DNA from: Pseudorhizobium endolithicum
GTDB taxonomy: Bacteria; Pseudomonadota; Alphaproteobacteria; Rhizobiales; Rhizobiaceae
Reading direction: 5' to 3'
Assembly: GCF_902153245.2 (NCBI RefSeq)
Contig: NZ_CABFWF030000012.1
Span: 436,501 to 500,500 of the forward strand
DNA: 64,000 nt
The notes under the pieces were generated by a model. It did no database searches. It was given only the letters and a program-made list of their open reading frames with translations, and was not told the DNA's origin. Of this stretch, positions 48,203 through 56,714 are shown one piece after another (within the stretch, counting starts at the first letter, position 1; every line of letters starts with the position of its first letter). Both the position numbers and the translations under genes were made by a program.

Positions 48203-49216
48203 ATGGCACGCATGACGATGATCGAGGCGATCCGCAGCGCCATGGACGTGGCGATGGGCCGAGACGAGGATGTGGTGGTCTACGGGGAGGACGTCGGTTA
48301 CTTCGGCGGCGTCTTCCGCTGCACGCAGGGCCTGCAGCAGAAATACGGCAAGACCCGCTGCTTCGACGCGCCGATCTCCGAATCCGGCATCGTGGGGACG
48401 GCGATCGGCATGGCGGCCTATGGGCTCAAACCCTGCATCGAGATCCAGTTCGCCGACTACATGTACCCCGCCTATGACCAGCTGACGCAGGAGGCGGCGC
48501 GCCTGCGCTATCGCTCCAACGGCGACTTCACCTGCCCCATGGTGGTGCGCATGCCGACCGGCGGCGGCATTTTCGGCGGCCAGACGCACAGCCAGAGCCC
48601 CGAGGCGCTGTTCACCCATGTCTGCGGCCTGCAGGTGGTGGTGCCGTCGAACCCGTACGACGCCAAGGGGCTGTTGATCTCCGCCATTGAGAACCCGGAT
48701 CCGGTTATCTTCCTGGAGCCGAAGCGGCTCTACAACGGACCTTTCGACGGCCACCACGAGCATCCTGTCACATCCTGGGCCGGACATCCGCTGGGTGAGG
48801 TACCGGAGGATTATTTCTCGGTACCGCTGGGCAAGGCGGCAGTCCGGCGCGAAGGTTCGGCTGTCACGATCCTCGCCTACGGAACCATGGTTCATGTCGC
48901 CGAAGCCACTGCCGAGGAGACGGGTATCGATGCCGAGATCATCGATCTCCGCACGCTGGTGCCGCTCGACCTGGAGACGATCCTGCAATCCGTGAAGAAG
49001 ACCGGCCGTTGCATGGTGATCCACGAGGCGACCCTGACATCCGGCTACGGGGCGGAACTGGTCGCCCTGGTGCAGGAGCACTGCTTCTACCACCTCGAGG
49101 CGCCGATCATGCGGGTGGCGGGCTGGGATACGCCTTATCCGCACGCGCAGGAATGGGACTATTTCCCCGGGCCGGCCCGTGCGGGGCAGGCGCTTCGCGA
49201 CCTGATGGAGGCGTGA
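48203..49216 (+). CDS. bkdAB: Branched-chain 2-oxoacid dehydrogenase E1 beta subunit
   Basis: A 337-residue partner of the E1 alpha chain. It starts MARMTMIEAIRSAMDVAMGRDEDVVVYGEDVGYFGGVFR, whose EDVG region contacts ThDP; FDAPISESGIVGTAIGMAAYG and PTGGGIFGGQTHSQSPEALF are E1 beta signatures. Spacing to the E1 alpha gene is 3 bp and to E2 2 bp. Confidence 0.94.
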   Translation: MARMTMIEAIRSAMDVAMGRDEDVVVYGEDVGYFGGVFRCTQGLQQKYGKTRCFDAPISESGIVGTAIGMAAYGLKPCIEIQFADYMYPAYDQLTQEAARLRYRSNGDFTCPMVVRMPTGGGIFGGQTHSQSPEALFTHVCGLQVVVPSNPYDAKGLLISAIENPDPVIFLEPKRLYNGPFDGHHEHPVTSWAGHPLGEVPEDYFSVPLGKAAVRREGSAVTILAYGTMVHVAEATAEETGIDAEIIDLRTLVPLDLETILQSVKKTGRCMVIHEATLTSGYGAELVALVQEHCFYHLEAPIMRVAGWDTPYPHAQEWDYFPGPARAGQALRDLMEA

Positions 49217-49218
49217 GA

Positions 49219-50508
49219 ATGGCGATCCAGTCGATCAAGCTTCCGGACGTGGGCGAGGGCGTGGCAGAGGCCGAACTCGTGGAATGGCATGTGAATGTCG
49301 GCGACATGGTGCGCGAGGACATGGTGCTCGCCGCGGTGATGACCGGCAAGGCGACCGTGGAAATCCCCTCGCCGGTCGAGGGGGAGGTGGTCTGGCGTGG
49401 GGGCGAGGTGGGTGACGTTATCGCCACCGGCACCGTCATCCTCAAGATCAGGACTGCGGGCGAGGGAGGGGACGAGGAGGCGGAAGAACCCGCTCGGCAG
49501 GAAAGGCCCGCCGTAGAGGATAAACCCGCCGCAGCCGCGCCGGCTGAAAGGCCCGTCCTTCCGCAGCAACCGGAACCGCCGCCTCCGGCAGCCGCACCCT
49601 CTGGTGTACCCTCCGGCGGGCCGCCACGGGCGCCTGGCGAAAGGCCACTGGCCTCGCCGGCCGTGCGACTCAGGGCGAAGGATGCGGGCGTTGATCTGCG
49701 GCAGCTCTGGGGCAGCGGACCTGCGGGACGCATCACCCACGACGATCTGGACGCCTTTCTCCAACAGGGAAGTGATGCGCCTGCCAGGGGCGGTCTGCAG
49801 CCCAACAAGGCAATCACGGAGATCAAGGTCGTCGGCCTGCGCCGGCGGATTGCCGAGCGGATGGCGCTGTCGAAATCGCGCATCCCCCACATCACCTATG
49901 TGGAAGAGGTCGACATAACAGCCCTGGAGGAGTTGCGCGCCCGGCTCAATGCCGACCAGAAGCCGGGCCGTCCGAAGCTCACCATCCTGCCCTTCCTGAT
50001 GCGCTCCATCGTGAAGGCGGTGGCCGACCAGCCGATGGTGAATTCCCTCTATGACGATGAGGCGGGGATCGTCCGGCAATATGGCGGCGTGCATGTCGGC
50101 ATCGCCGCACAGACCCCGGCGGGTCTCGTCGTGCCGGTGGTGAAGCATGTCGAGGCAAGGGACCTTTTTGACTGTGCGAAGGAACTGCTGCGCTTGAGCG
50201 ATGCCGCCCGCAACGGCACGGCGCAGCGCGAGGAACTGACCGGCTCAACGATCACAATCAGTTCGCTCGGCGCAATGGGCGGGATCGTCTCTACCCCGGT
50301 GATCAACCATCCGGAGGTGGCGGTGATCGGCGTCAACAAGATCGCTGTCCGGCCGCAATGGGACGGCACGCAGTTCGTGCCCCGCAAGATGATGAACCTG
50401 TCCTCGAGCTTCGATCACCGCGTGATCGACGGCTGGGATGCCGCCACCTTCATCCAGCGCCTGAAGGTGCTGCTGGAGGCGCCGGCCATGATATTCGTCG
50501 AGGGATGA
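49219..50508 (+). CDS. bkdB: Dihydrolipoamide branched-chain transacylase E2
   Basis: A 429-residue E2 subunit. A single lipoyl domain (lysine 44 in [11 protein letters not shown]), a Pro/Ala-rich hinge (about 85-140), an E3/E1-binding domain ([20 protein letters not shown] near 152) and the catalytic acyltransferase domain ending with [15 protein letters not shown], which carries the active-site His and Asp. It transfers the branched acyl group to CoA and forms the core of the complex. ATG 49219 is two bases after the E1 beta stop; the earlier open frame is an overlap artefact. Confidence 0.94.
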   Translation: MAIQSIKLPDVGEGVAEAELVEWHVNVGDMVREDMVLAAVMTGKATVEIPSPVEGEVVWRGGEVGDVIATGTVILKIRTAGEGGDEEAEEPARQERPAVEDKPAAAAPAERPVLPQQPEPPPPAAAPSGVPSGGPPRAPGERPLASPAVRLRAKDAGVDLRQLWGSGPAGRITHDDLDAFLQQGSDAPARGGLQPNKAITEIKVVGLRRRIAERMALSKSRIPHITYVEEVDITALEELRARLNADQKPGRPKLTILPFLMRSIVKAVADQPMVNSLYDDEAGIVRQYGGVHVGIAAQTPAGLVVPVVKHVEARDLFDCAKELLRLSDAARNGTAQREELTGSTITISSLGAMGGIVSTPVINHPEVAVIGVNKIAVRPQWDGTQFVPRKMMNLSSSFDHRVIDGWDAATFIQRLKVLLEAPAMIFVEG

Positions 50509-50509
50509 G

Positions 50510-51904
50510 ATGAAGGACATCGCCTGCAAGCTTCTCGTCATCGGTGCTGGCCCCGGCGGCTATGTCTGCGCCATCCGGGCGGGCCAGCTCGGCATCGATA
50601 CGGTCATCGTCGAGATGGCCAAGGCCGGCGGCACCTGCCTCAATGTCGGCTGCATTCCGTCCAAGGCCATCATCCATGCAGCCGACGAGTATGCCGCCGC
50701 GGCCGGCATGGCGGCGGGGCGGAATGCTATGGGCATCCATGTTGCCGAGCCTGGCATCGACTTCGCCAGGACGGTCGGCTGGAAGGACGGCATCACCGGC
50801 CGGTTGTCGCTGGGCGTCGTCAATCTCCTGAAGAAGGCGGGGGTGAAGGCGCTGGTCGGCCGCGCCCGCTTCCGAGACGGCAAGACGGTGGAGGTGGAGA
50901 CGGAGACGGGCCTGCAGGTCGTCCGCTGCGAGAACGTGGTGATTGCCACGGGATCGGCACCGGTGGAACTGCCGGTCCTGCCGTTCGGCGGTCGTGTGAT
51001 CTCCTCGACGGAGGCGTTGTCGCTGCCCGATATCCCGAAGAGCCTCGCCGTCGTCGGGGCCGGCTATATCGGCCTGGAACTGGGCACCGCCTTCGCCAAG
51101 CTCGGCAGCAAGGTTACCGTCGTGGAGGCGCAGGAGCGCATCCTCCCCCTCTACGACGCGGCTCTGACGCAGCAGGTGGCGAAGCGTCTCGCCGCACTGG
51201 GGGTCGATGTCCTGCTGAACGCACGCGTGACGGGACTTTCCGCCGACGGTGGCGCGCTGTTGGTGGAAACGCCAAAGGGGGACGAGCGGATCGCAGCCGA
51301 CAGGATCCTCGTCACCGTCGGACGGCGCCCGGTCACCGAAGGCTGGGGCCGGGAGGAACTCGAACTAGACATGGAGGGCCGCTTCATCCGCATCGACGGC
51401 CAGTGCCGGACCTCCATGCGCGGCATCTATGCCATCGGCGACGTCACGGGCGAGCCGATGCTGGCGCACCGGGCCATGGCGCAGGGCGAGATGGTGGCGG
51501 AGATCATCGCCGGCAGGCGAAGGAATTGGGAGAAGGTAGCGATCCCGGCAGTATGCTTCACCGATCCGGAGATCGTGTCCGTGGGGCTTTCCCCGGAGGA
51601 GGCAAGGCGGGCGGGCTATGAGGTGAAGACCGGCCAATTCCCCTTCGCCGCCAACGGCAGGGCGATGACGCTGGTGTCGGAAGACGGTTTTGTCAGGGTG
51701 GTGGCCCGCGCCGACAACCATCTGGTGCTCGGCATACAGGCCGTCGGCGCAGGGGTTTCGGAATTGTCGGCCGCCTTTGCGCTTGCGATAGAAATGGGCG
51801 CGCGACTGGAGGACATTGCTGGCACAATCCATGCCCACCCGACCCAGTCGGAGGGATTCGTGGAAGCCTCCCTCAAGGCGCTCGGGCACGCCCTACACAT
51901 ATAG
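50510..51904 (+). CDS. lpdV: Dihydrolipoamide dehydrogenase E3 of the branched-chain complex
   Basis: A 464-residue flavoprotein that reoxidises the lipoyl group. FAD motif [19 protein letters not shown], redox disulfide in [14 protein letters not shown] near 43, NAD motif [19 protein letters not shown] near 180, and the C-terminal catalytic HAHPTQSEG near 447 are all present. Its place as last gene of the bkd operon makes it the dedicated E3 rather than the housekeeping one. Confidence 0.94.
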   Translation: MKDIACKLLVIGAGPGGYVCAIRAGQLGIDTVIVEMAKAGGTCLNVGCIPSKAIIHAADEYAAAAGMAAGRNAMGIHVAEPGIDFARTVGWKDGITGRLSLGVVNLLKKAGVKALVGRARFRDGKTVEVETETGLQVVRCENVVIATGSAPVELPVLPFGGRVISSTEALSLPDIPKSLAVVGAGYIGLELGTAFAKLGSKVTVVEAQERILPLYDAALTQQVAKRLAALGVDVLLNARVTGLSADGGALLVETPKGDERIAADRILVTVGRRPVTEGWGREELELDMEGRFIRIDGQCRTSMRGIYAIGDVTGEPMLAHRAMAQGEMVAEIIAGRRRNWEKVAIPAVCFTDPEIVSVGLSPEEARRAGYEVKTGQFPFAANGRAMTLVSEDGFVRVVARADNHLVLGIQAVGAGVSELSAAFALAIEMGARLEDIAGTIHAHPTQSEGFVEASLKALGHALHI

Positions 51905-51916
51905 AGGCCGGAAAGG

Positions 51917-52078
51917 TCAGGGTCCGGGGGCTGGGCTGCCCTTCGTGCCGGATTCGCGTCCCGTCTCCTGGCGGTCCTTATCCTGCTCCCTGTCGTCTTG
52001 CCGGGCCAGTTCGCGGTCGATGGTCTCGCGGGAACCTTCTACGGGGTCCTGTTCAGGATGGTTCTTCGTATCCGTCAT
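51917..52078 (-). CDS. 53-residue hydrophilic stress-type protein
   Basis: A very polar protein rich in Glu, Asp, Gln and Arg (RETIDRELARQDDREQDKD), with no hydrophobic core and probably disordered. ATG 52078 has AGGAGG at good distance; nine upstream in-frame codons are dropped. An EcfG-like promoter stands 27 nt upstream. Small disordered proteins of this type are common general-stress products in alphaproteobacteria. I do not recognise a family. Confidence 0.65.
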   Translation of the reverse strand: MTDTKNHPEQDPVEGSRETIDRELARQDDREQDKDRQETGRESGTKGSPAPGP

Positions 52079-52104
52079 GATGGTTGCCTCCTTCTTCCTT
52101 GCCA

Positions 52105-52129
52105 AACCGCGGGCGGCAGGGGTTGTTCC
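52105..52129 (-). promoter_or_regulatory. Candidate EcfG promoter for the 53-residue protein
   Basis: On the minus strand: GGAAC, 16 nt, GGTT, ending 27 nt before ATG 52078. It lies at the 3' edge of the phosphoesterase gene. Confidence 0.6.
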
Positions 52130-52878
52130 TAAAGTTCGAGCAGTGCGTAGGGGCGGCCGGTCGGTTTCTCTATGTGGGAGGCGACGTTATAGACCGGGGC
52201 GCCGCCGGGGGTCCTGCCCTCGTAGGTGCCGCGGTGGGCATGGCCGTGAACGACAGCCGAGACGGGAAAGCGGTCGATGGTTTCCGCCAGCCGCGAAGAG
52301 CCGAGAAAGGGATAGATCTCCTGCGGCTCGCCGACGACCGTTTCGGGGATCGGCGCATAATGCAGCACGACCATGGCCCGCTCCGAGCGGACCTGCCGCA
52401 GGGCATTTTCCAGCCGCATGGTTTCCTCCACGCTTTCGGCTACCATCGCCTTGATGGCGGGTTCGCCGAAGGAGCCCAGCATGTAGCGTCCGAAACCGCC
52501 GGCGAAGCCCTTCACGCCGGCAAAGCCGACGCCGTTGATCTCGACCGCCTGTCCTTCTAGCAGTTGCACGCCGGCCTCCTTGACGATCGCCTTCACCTCC
52601 TCGACGTGACCGCATTCGTAGTCGTGATTGCCGAGAACGGCGACGATCGGGATGGAGCAGGAGCGCAGGTCCGCTGCCAGCAACTCGGCTTCCTTCGGCT
52701 TGCCGAGGTCGGTCAGATCGCCGGTCAGCACGAGGATGTCGGCGGCCTGGGAGATTTCGCTGAACAGTTCCTTGTAGGAGTTGCCGCCATTTTCCTTGAC
52801 ATGCAGGTCGCCCATGGCGGCGATCTTCTGCCGGCCATTGGCCTTCTTCGCCGTTGTGCCCTCGGTCGTCTTCGTCAC
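52129..52878 (-). CDS. Metallophosphoesterase (calcineurin-like)
   Basis: A 249-residue protein with the metal-binding motifs of the superfamily in order: AAMGDLHVK (D-x-H), LTGDLTDLG (GD), VLGNHDYECG (GNHD), HYAPI and VVHGHAHRG (GH-x-H). GTG 52878 is the start: AGGAGG lies 6 bases upstream and the following residues are family-like; the longer frame overlaps the preceding gene. Phosphodiester or nucleotide substrates are both possible. It directly follows a nucleotidyltransferase gene in the same operon. Confidence 0.87.
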   Translation of the reverse strand: MTKTTEGTTAKKANGRQKIAAMGDLHVKENGGNSYKELFSEISQAADILVLTGDLTDLGKPKEAELLAADLRSCSIPIVAVLGNHDYECGHVEEVKAIVKEAGVQLLEGQAVEINGVGFAGVKGFAGGFGRYMLGSFGEPAIKAMVAESVEETMRLENALRQVRSERAMVVLHYAPIPETVVGEPQEIYPFLGSSRLAETIDRFPVSAVVHGHAHRGTYEGRTPGGAPVYNVASHIEKPTGRPYALLEL

Positions 52879-52889
52879 GCAGGACCTCC

Positions 52890-53735
52890 TTATGCCGGTT
52901 CCTCGTTCACGCCTTCGCGCCACTCGCCTTCTCCGCCGACGTCGGCGAAGCCCCATTCCTTGACGTCGATCTCGAAATCCACCCGGCTGAACATGCGGCC
53001 GCGGCAGATCTTCATCTGCGGCAGCGGCAGCTCGCGTTGCGCCTTGAGACGGTCGAGAAGTTCGTCGAGCAGCCAGTCGGGCACCTTGTCGCGCTCTGTC
53101 GGGTAGATCCACCGGAAATTCAGGAGATGGACCAGCAGGACCTCCCAGTGAACCTCCATGTGGTTGAGTAGCCGCTGCCAGTCGATCTGGTCATGGGCAC
53201 GCAGGATGACGTGCACCACGTCGCCGCCGTCGTAGCGGTGGCGCAACTGGACGAAGCACTTCGACCAGATGAGCTCGGTGGGCGCGATGATCCGGACCTG
53301 GTGACCGTTCATCTCGATCTGACGGGCGTTGTCGAACCACGCGTCTCCGATCGGCATGGTGCCGTTCGAACCGGCAAAGATGACGTCGAAGAAGTGCTTG
53401 CCCCTGATGACCTTGCCGAGCCAGCGGTCGTCTTCCACCTCGATCTCGTAGCCTCTGGCCTTGAAGTGGGCGAGGATGCGCGCGTAGTCGCCGGCCCGGC
53501 AGAAGATGTCGAGATCCTTGGTCGGTCGCGAAATGCCGGTATAGGCGCTGACCGCATAGGTGCCAGCGAGCAGGAACGGGATGCCGGAGTTCACCAGTTC
53601 CTCCAAAGCCTCGGCGACGAAGGCCTCGGCGTCTGCGTCCACGAGCGTGGGGGCCGCCTTTACCTCCATGTGCGGCATCGTCTCGATCATGTCCCGCGCC
53701 GCGCGCTCCGCAGGCTTGCCGATATCGGCGTCCAT
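52890..53735 (-). CDS. Nucleotidyltransferase-fold protein
   Basis: A 281-residue protein. LLAGTYAVSAYTGISRPTKDLDIFCR near residues 55-80 has the G-[ST]...D-x-D pattern of the minimal and AbiEii-like nucleotidyltransferase superfamily; a helical C-terminal part with VQLRHRYDGGDVVHVIL and EVHWEVLLVHLLNFRWIYP follows. It could modify a protein, RNA or small molecule. ATG 53735 has GGAG upstream. It is the first gene of an operon with the metallophosphoesterase, behind an EcfG-like promoter. No antitoxin-like partner is seen. Confidence 0.75.
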   Translation of the reverse strand: MDADIGKPAERAARDMIETMPHMEVKAAPTLVDADAEAFVAEALEELVNSGIPFLLAGTYAVSAYTGISRPTKDLDIFCRAGDYARILAHFKARGYEIEVEDDRWLGKVIRGKHFFDVIFAGSNGTMPIGDAWFDNARQIEMNGHQVRIIAPTELIWSKCFVQLRHRYDGGDVVHVILRAHDQIDWQRLLNHMEVHWEVLLVHLLNFRWIYPTERDKVPDWLLDELLDRLKAQRELPLPQMKICRGRMFSRVDFEIDVKEWGFADVGGEGEWREGVNEEPA

Positions 53736-53763
53736 AGCGTTCTCCTGAAAGGTTGCGCAGGGA

Positions 53764-53789
53764 AACACCTTTGGCAGTTGTGCGGTTCC
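53764..53789 (-). promoter_or_regulatory. Candidate EcfG promoter for the nucleotidyltransferase-phosphoesterase operon
   Basis: On the minus strand: GGAAC, 17 nt, TGTT, ending 29 nt before ATG 53735. Confidence 0.6.
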
Positions 53790-53846
53790 CCTAAAAGCTG
53801 ACCGGCTCCCTGTCGGGAGCCGATCACCTCGGGTGCGTAGGGAAGA

Positions 53847-54107
53847 TCAACGTTCGGGATTGTCGGCATTGGCAAGCGCGCTGATGCTGCCGTCGTCGTT
53901 CTCGATATCCTCGCGTTCGTCCAGATCCTCAAGATCGGTCTTCACGAGATAGGTGTCGCCGCCGCCGAGACGCGAGGCTTCGCGGACAGCGTCGGGATTG
54001 GTCATGTCGATCTGGGCGTGCAGTGCATCCTCCGATCGCTCGCGGCCTTCCTGTTCGAAACGGGCGGAGGAGTTCTTGTCGTCCGCAAACTTGTCCTTGG
54101 CATCCAT
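53847..54107 (-). CDS. 86-residue acidic hydrophilic protein
   Basis: A highly charged, acidic protein (KTDLEDLDEREDIENDDGSIS) without hydrophobic segments, probably unstructured. I do not recognise it. ATG 54107 is preceded by AAAGGA; the longer frame upstream is dropped. A full-consensus EcfG promoter lies 33 nt upstream, back to back with that of the DUF3008 gene. Confidence 0.68.
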   Translation of the reverse strand: MDAKDKFADDKNSSARFEQEGRERSEDALHAQIDMTNPDAVREASRLGGGDTYLVKTDLEDLDEREDIENDDGSISALANADNPER

Positions 54108-54139
54108 GACCGGTCCTTTCGCGTTGGGTGTCACCTTCC

Positions 54140-54164
54140 AACGGCACCGACGGTGCTTGGTTCC
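54140..54164 (-). promoter_or_regulatory. EcfG promoter for the 86-residue protein
   Basis: On the minus strand: GGAAC, 16 nt, CGTT: a full consensus match. Its -35 end is 11 bp from the -35 end of the divergent promoter at 54175. Confidence 0.75.
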
Positions 54165-54174
54165 GGCTATGGGC

Positions 54175-54199
54175 GGAACCAAGTCCCTCTGTTGAGGTT
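54175..54199 (+). promoter_or_regulatory. EcfG promoter for the DUF3008 gene
   Basis: GGAAC, 16 nt, GGTT, ending 31 nt before ATG 54230. Confidence 0.65.
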
Positions 54200-54229
54200 G
54201 AAGCCGATAATCAGCCCCAGGAGGTAACC

Positions 54230-54415
54230 ATGCCGGCAAAATCGAAAGCACAGCAGAAGGCGGCAGGTGCCGCGCTTGCCGCAAAGCGCGGCGACATCAA
54301 GAAGAGCGAGCTCAAGGGCGCGTCGAAGAGCATGGAGAAGTCCATGAGCGAGAAGGAGCTTCACGACATGGCCTCGACGAAGCGGAAGGGCAAGCCGGAG
54401 CACGCGTCGCAATAA
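54230..54415 (+). CDS. DUF3008 family small basic protein
   Basis: A 61-residue protein rich in Lys, Ala, Ser and Glu (MPAKSKAQQKAAGAALAAKR, with KSMSEKELHDMASTKRKGKP at the end), matching the DUF3008 family of short basic proteins. The function is unknown; the family resembles stress-linked and nucleic-acid-binding small proteins only in composition. ATG 54230 has AGGAGG at ideal distance. Confidence 0.85.
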   Translation: MPAKSKAQQKAAGAALAAKRGDIKKSELKGASKSMEKSMSEKELHDMASTKRKGKPEHASQ

Positions 54416-54434
54416 CGGGCATGCGAACGGCTTT

Positions 54435-54459
54435 GGAACCTGTGCAGGGAGAGGGCGTT
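54435..54459 (+). promoter_or_regulatory. EcfG promoter for the frameshifted gene
   Basis: GGAAC, 16 nt, CGTT: a full consensus match, ending 39 nt before ATG 54498. Confidence 0.7.
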
Positions 54460-54497
54460 CCTGCCTCTTGCGGACGCTCTCTTGAATCAGGATACCG

Positions 54498-54967
54498 ATG
54501 CCGACCACCCCGATAAGCCCTGTCCACGACCTCGAGCCCCGTAAGGGTAGCCCGAGCCCGCGGATGGAAAGGGAAGAATTCGTCCGCCGGTTCCTGCGCC
54601 AGTTTCCCGATCCGGCCTTCGATCCGCTGTCGAGTGAACTGCAGAAGGTCGCGGATCCCGCCTGGGATGCCTACTACAATTCCCGCAAGAGCCCCCGAAC
54701 CCGCAAGGCGTGGAGAACGTCCGCCGCAGCATCAGCGACTGGCTGCAGTCGATGGAGCTCATCCCCGCCGGTAGCCTTGCCGAACTCGAGCGTTATATTG
54801 GATACTGGGAACCCTATGCGACCAGTCACGAGGCGCTGGATACGGACGAGGCGCTGCAGGAAGAGGTGCGCAACGCCGCCCGCACGCTCGCGGAAGCCAT
54901 GCTGGCGAAGCGTGAAGGCAAGCTCGTCGTTCCCGGCGCCCGGCTGAAGCAGCCGCGCGAGAAGTAG
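54498..54967 (+). pseudogene. Frameshifted small gene, function unknown
   Basis: Two overlapping frames read as one protein if a -1-type shift is allowed near 54705. The first part (MEREEFVRRFLRQFPDPAF to YYNSRKSPRTRK, ~70 residues) is protein-like; continuing in its own frame it becomes Arg/Ser/Pro-rich nonsense. The second part (VENVRRSISDWLQSMELIPA to the stop at 54967) is again protein-like. A GTG at 54710 could start the second part alone but lacks a good ribosome site. Either a real mutation, a sequencing error, or two genes. I do not recognise the product. Confidence 0.6.
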
Positions 54968-54988
54968 AGGATGCAGACGGAGGATAGC

Positions 54989-55219
54989 ATGCCGCCCGAA
55001 GAACTCGACAAGACGTTGACCGCGCTTCCGCTTCGGGTGGGAGCCTATGTCCCGGACGATCTTCTGGAGGACTGGTTCGCCCCCCGGACCGGCATGAACC
55101 CGGTCAGCACGGAAGCGCTGACCGCGGCGGAAGCCTATGGACGACGCTTCGAATGCGAGTTCAAATATTATCCGGAGCGGCAGGAAGGCGTGTTCTGGAA
55201 GTGGGTCCCGGCGATCTGA
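54989..55219 (+). CDS. Hypothetical 76-residue protein
   Basis: A small soluble protein that I do not recognise (LPLRVGAYVPDDLLEDWFAP; ECEFKYYPERQEGVFWKWVP). ATG 54989 is chosen for its GGAGGATAGC ribosome site; an ATG at 54971 has none. It follows the frameshifted gene by 21 bp and probably shares its transcript. Confidence 0.65.
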   Translation: MPPEELDKTLTALPLRVGAYVPDDLLEDWFAPRTGMNPVSTEALTAAEAYGRRFECEFKYYPERQEGVFWKWVPAI

Positions 55220-55232
55220 AACCCCTCTGAGG

Positions 55233-55640
55233 TCAGAACCTTTCCCGGGTCTCCTCCTCCCGCAGGCCTTGCCCGCAGTCCATCCAGGGCAGGCGGCTTT
55301 CCACGCCGTAGTGATATTGCGGCCGGATCAGTTCGGGATGATCGAGGGAGCCGCCGGTCAGGCGTATCCTGCCGTCGTCGTCATAGCGGAGAAACAGCGG
55401 ACTGCCGCAATCGGGGCAGAAGCCGCGTTCGGCGATGGGGGAAGAGCGATAGACGGCCGGCCGTGACGCGGTCCATTCAAGCGCTGCTTCGTCCACCCTT
55501 ACCAGGAAGGCGAAAGGCCCACCGGTCGCCCGGCGGCACATGCTGCAGTGGCAATAGCCGGCGGTGGAGGGAGGCCTGCGGAAACGGTAGCGGCGCTTGC
55601 CGCAGAGGCAGCCGCCTGTCCAGTCGGTGTCGTCGCTCAT
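55233..55640 (-). CDS. GFA family protein (CENP-V/GFA zinc fold)
   Basis: A 135-residue protein with the zinc ligands of the family: GGCLCGKRRYRF near 10, CHCSMCRRATGGPFAF near 32-48, and GFCPDCGSPLFLRY near 88. Members were first called glutathione-dependent formaldehyde-activating enzymes; most have unknown function. No ribosome site is seen before ATG 55640. Confidence 0.88.
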   Translation of the reverse strand: MSDDTDWTGGCLCGKRRYRFRRPPSTAGYCHCSMCRRATGGPFAFLVRVDEAALEWTASRPAVYRSSPIAERGFCPDCGSPLFLRYDDDGRIRLTGGSLDHPELIRPQYHYGVESRLPWMDCGQGLREEETRERF

Positions 55641-55647
55641 GAGAAGC

Positions 55648-55673
55648 GAACATCCGACCCAGGCCGGATGTTC
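55648..55673. terminator. Hairpin between hutX and GFA gene
   Basis: A 9-bp perfect inverted repeat (GAACATCCG / CGGATGTTC) with an 8-nt loop and no T-run. It lies 16 bp after the hutX stop in the direction of transcription, so it may end the hmuQ-hutX transcript; it could also act before the GFA gene. Confidence 0.4.
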
Positions 55674-55688
55674 CAGGGCGGGGCTCGA

Positions 55689-56213
55689 TCAGGCGCCGGC
55701 GTACCGGTTCCGCAGCGCCTCGAACTTCGCCAGTTGTTCGCCGATCAGTTCCCGCTGTTCGTCGCGGCGGACGAAGACCTTGAACATGGCCGAGCCCTTG
55801 CCGTTCATGAACCAGACGGAGCAGGAGCGGCGTCCGTGGAACTGACGGTCCACGAAGGTAATGGAGGTGCAGTTGTCCTTGCGGATATGGCCGCCGATCG
55901 GGCTGTCACCGTGGATGTTGAACCAGCCGTGACCTTCCGACCCTGGCGGCAGGCTGCCTTCCGCTTCCAGCACGATGTCCTCGGTATGGACGATGAAGAG
56001 GATTTCGCCCCAGCTCGTCATGTCACTCCAGATGTCCCCGAATGCGTCCTTCGCAGCCGTCACCGCCGCGCCCTGCGGCAGGATTTCCAGGATCTCGGCG
56101 GGAGTGACGTCGGCCTTGGCGGCGAGAGCCTCCACCACGCCATCGGGTTTTTCCGCGAGGACGGCAAGTGCGCGTCCGCGGCGTTCGTCGTCGGGCTGTG
56201 CCAGCGCGCTCAT
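55689..56213 (-). CDS. hutX: Haem utilisation cytosolic carrier HutX
   Basis: A 174-residue protein of the HutX/HugX family. TPAEILEILPQGAAVTAAKDAFG near 35 and WGEILFIVHTEDIVLEAEGSLP, with HGWFNIHGDSPIGGHI and VWFMNGKGSAMFKVFVRRDE, are family signatures. It carries haem in the cytoplasm to a degrading enzyme. The monooxygenase gene lies 7 bp upstream on the same strand, and hmuTUV starts divergently 147 bp beyond it. Confidence 0.88.
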   Translation of the reverse strand: MSALAQPDDERRGRALAVLAEKPDGVVEALAAKADVTPAEILEILPQGAAVTAAKDAFGDIWSDMTSWGEILFIVHTEDIVLEAEGSLPPGSEGHGWFNIHGDSPIGGHIRKDNCTSITFVDRQFHGRRSCSVWFMNGKGSAMFKVFVRRDEQRELIGEQLAKFEALRNRYAGA

Positions 56214-56220
56214 GCCGTCC

Positions 56221-56568
56221 TCACGCAGCATCGGCCTTGCGGGCGCCGTTGCGGTCTTCGTGGATGATGACCTCGAAGCCCTCGAAATGGGGGCCGGAGA
56301 GGTACTCGATCTTGCCGCGGTTCTCACCGGCCTTGGCATGGGCCACCCTGAACTGTTCCGACTTGGTCCAGGCCTGGAAATGCTCGAAGCTCTCCCAGAC
56401 GGTGTGGGATGCGTAGAGGGTATGATCCTCTGACTTCGGCCCCTTCAGCATATGGAATTCCACATAGCCCGGCATTTCCGCAAGCCGGCCTTCGCGGCTC
56501 CGCCACAGGGCCTCGAATGCCTCCTCAAAGCCCGGAACGACGCGGAAGCGGTTCATCGCGATGTACAT
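56221..56568 (-). CDS. hmuQ: Haem-degrading-type monooxygenase HmuQ (ABM fold)
   Basis: A 115-residue antibiotic-biosynthesis-monooxygenase-fold protein. MNRFRVVPGFEEAFEALW, PGYVEFHMLKG and YASHTVWESFEHFQAW contain the Asn and the His/Trp pattern of IsdG/HmuQ haem oxygenases. It opens the haem ring and frees iron. It is the first gene of the pair with hutX, divergent from the haem ABC transporter; this context supports the haem role over other ABM functions. Confidence 0.87.
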   Translation of the reverse strand: MYIAMNRFRVVPGFEEAFEALWRSREGRLAEMPGYVEFHMLKGPKSEDHTLYASHTVWESFEHFQAWTKSEQFRVAHAKAGENRGKIEYLSGPHFEGFEVIIHEDRNGARKADAA

Positions 56569-56714
56569 CTCAGGGGTCCCTCTCGAAAAGTTTCCTTATC
56601 GGCTCAAGATATCTGCCGACCGGCGCCTTGAAAAGCCGAAAAAACTTGCGTAGTCAACTCAAGTTATCGGTTGAGGGCGTTTCGGGCGTCCGCGTTCAGG
56701 CCAATGGGTGACAT
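56569..56714. promoter_or_regulatory. Divergent haem-locus control region with overlapping inverted repeats
   Basis: The 146-bp space between hmuQ and hmuT holds ACTTG-N11-CAAGT (56644-56664), TCAAC-N11-GTTGA (56654-56674) and, nested in them, CTCAA-N8-TTGAG (56658-56675). These may be iron- or haem-regulator sites (Irr, RirA or a HmuP-type factor); none matches a consensus that I can name. Confidence 0.45.

Noticed and set aside
55649..55674. EcfG match (GGAAC, 17 nt, TGTT) before the GFA gene
   Set aside because: It is part of a 9-bp perfect hairpin and would place transcription start almost at the ATG; a terminator-like hairpin explains the sequence as well. A leaderless transcript cannot be excluded.
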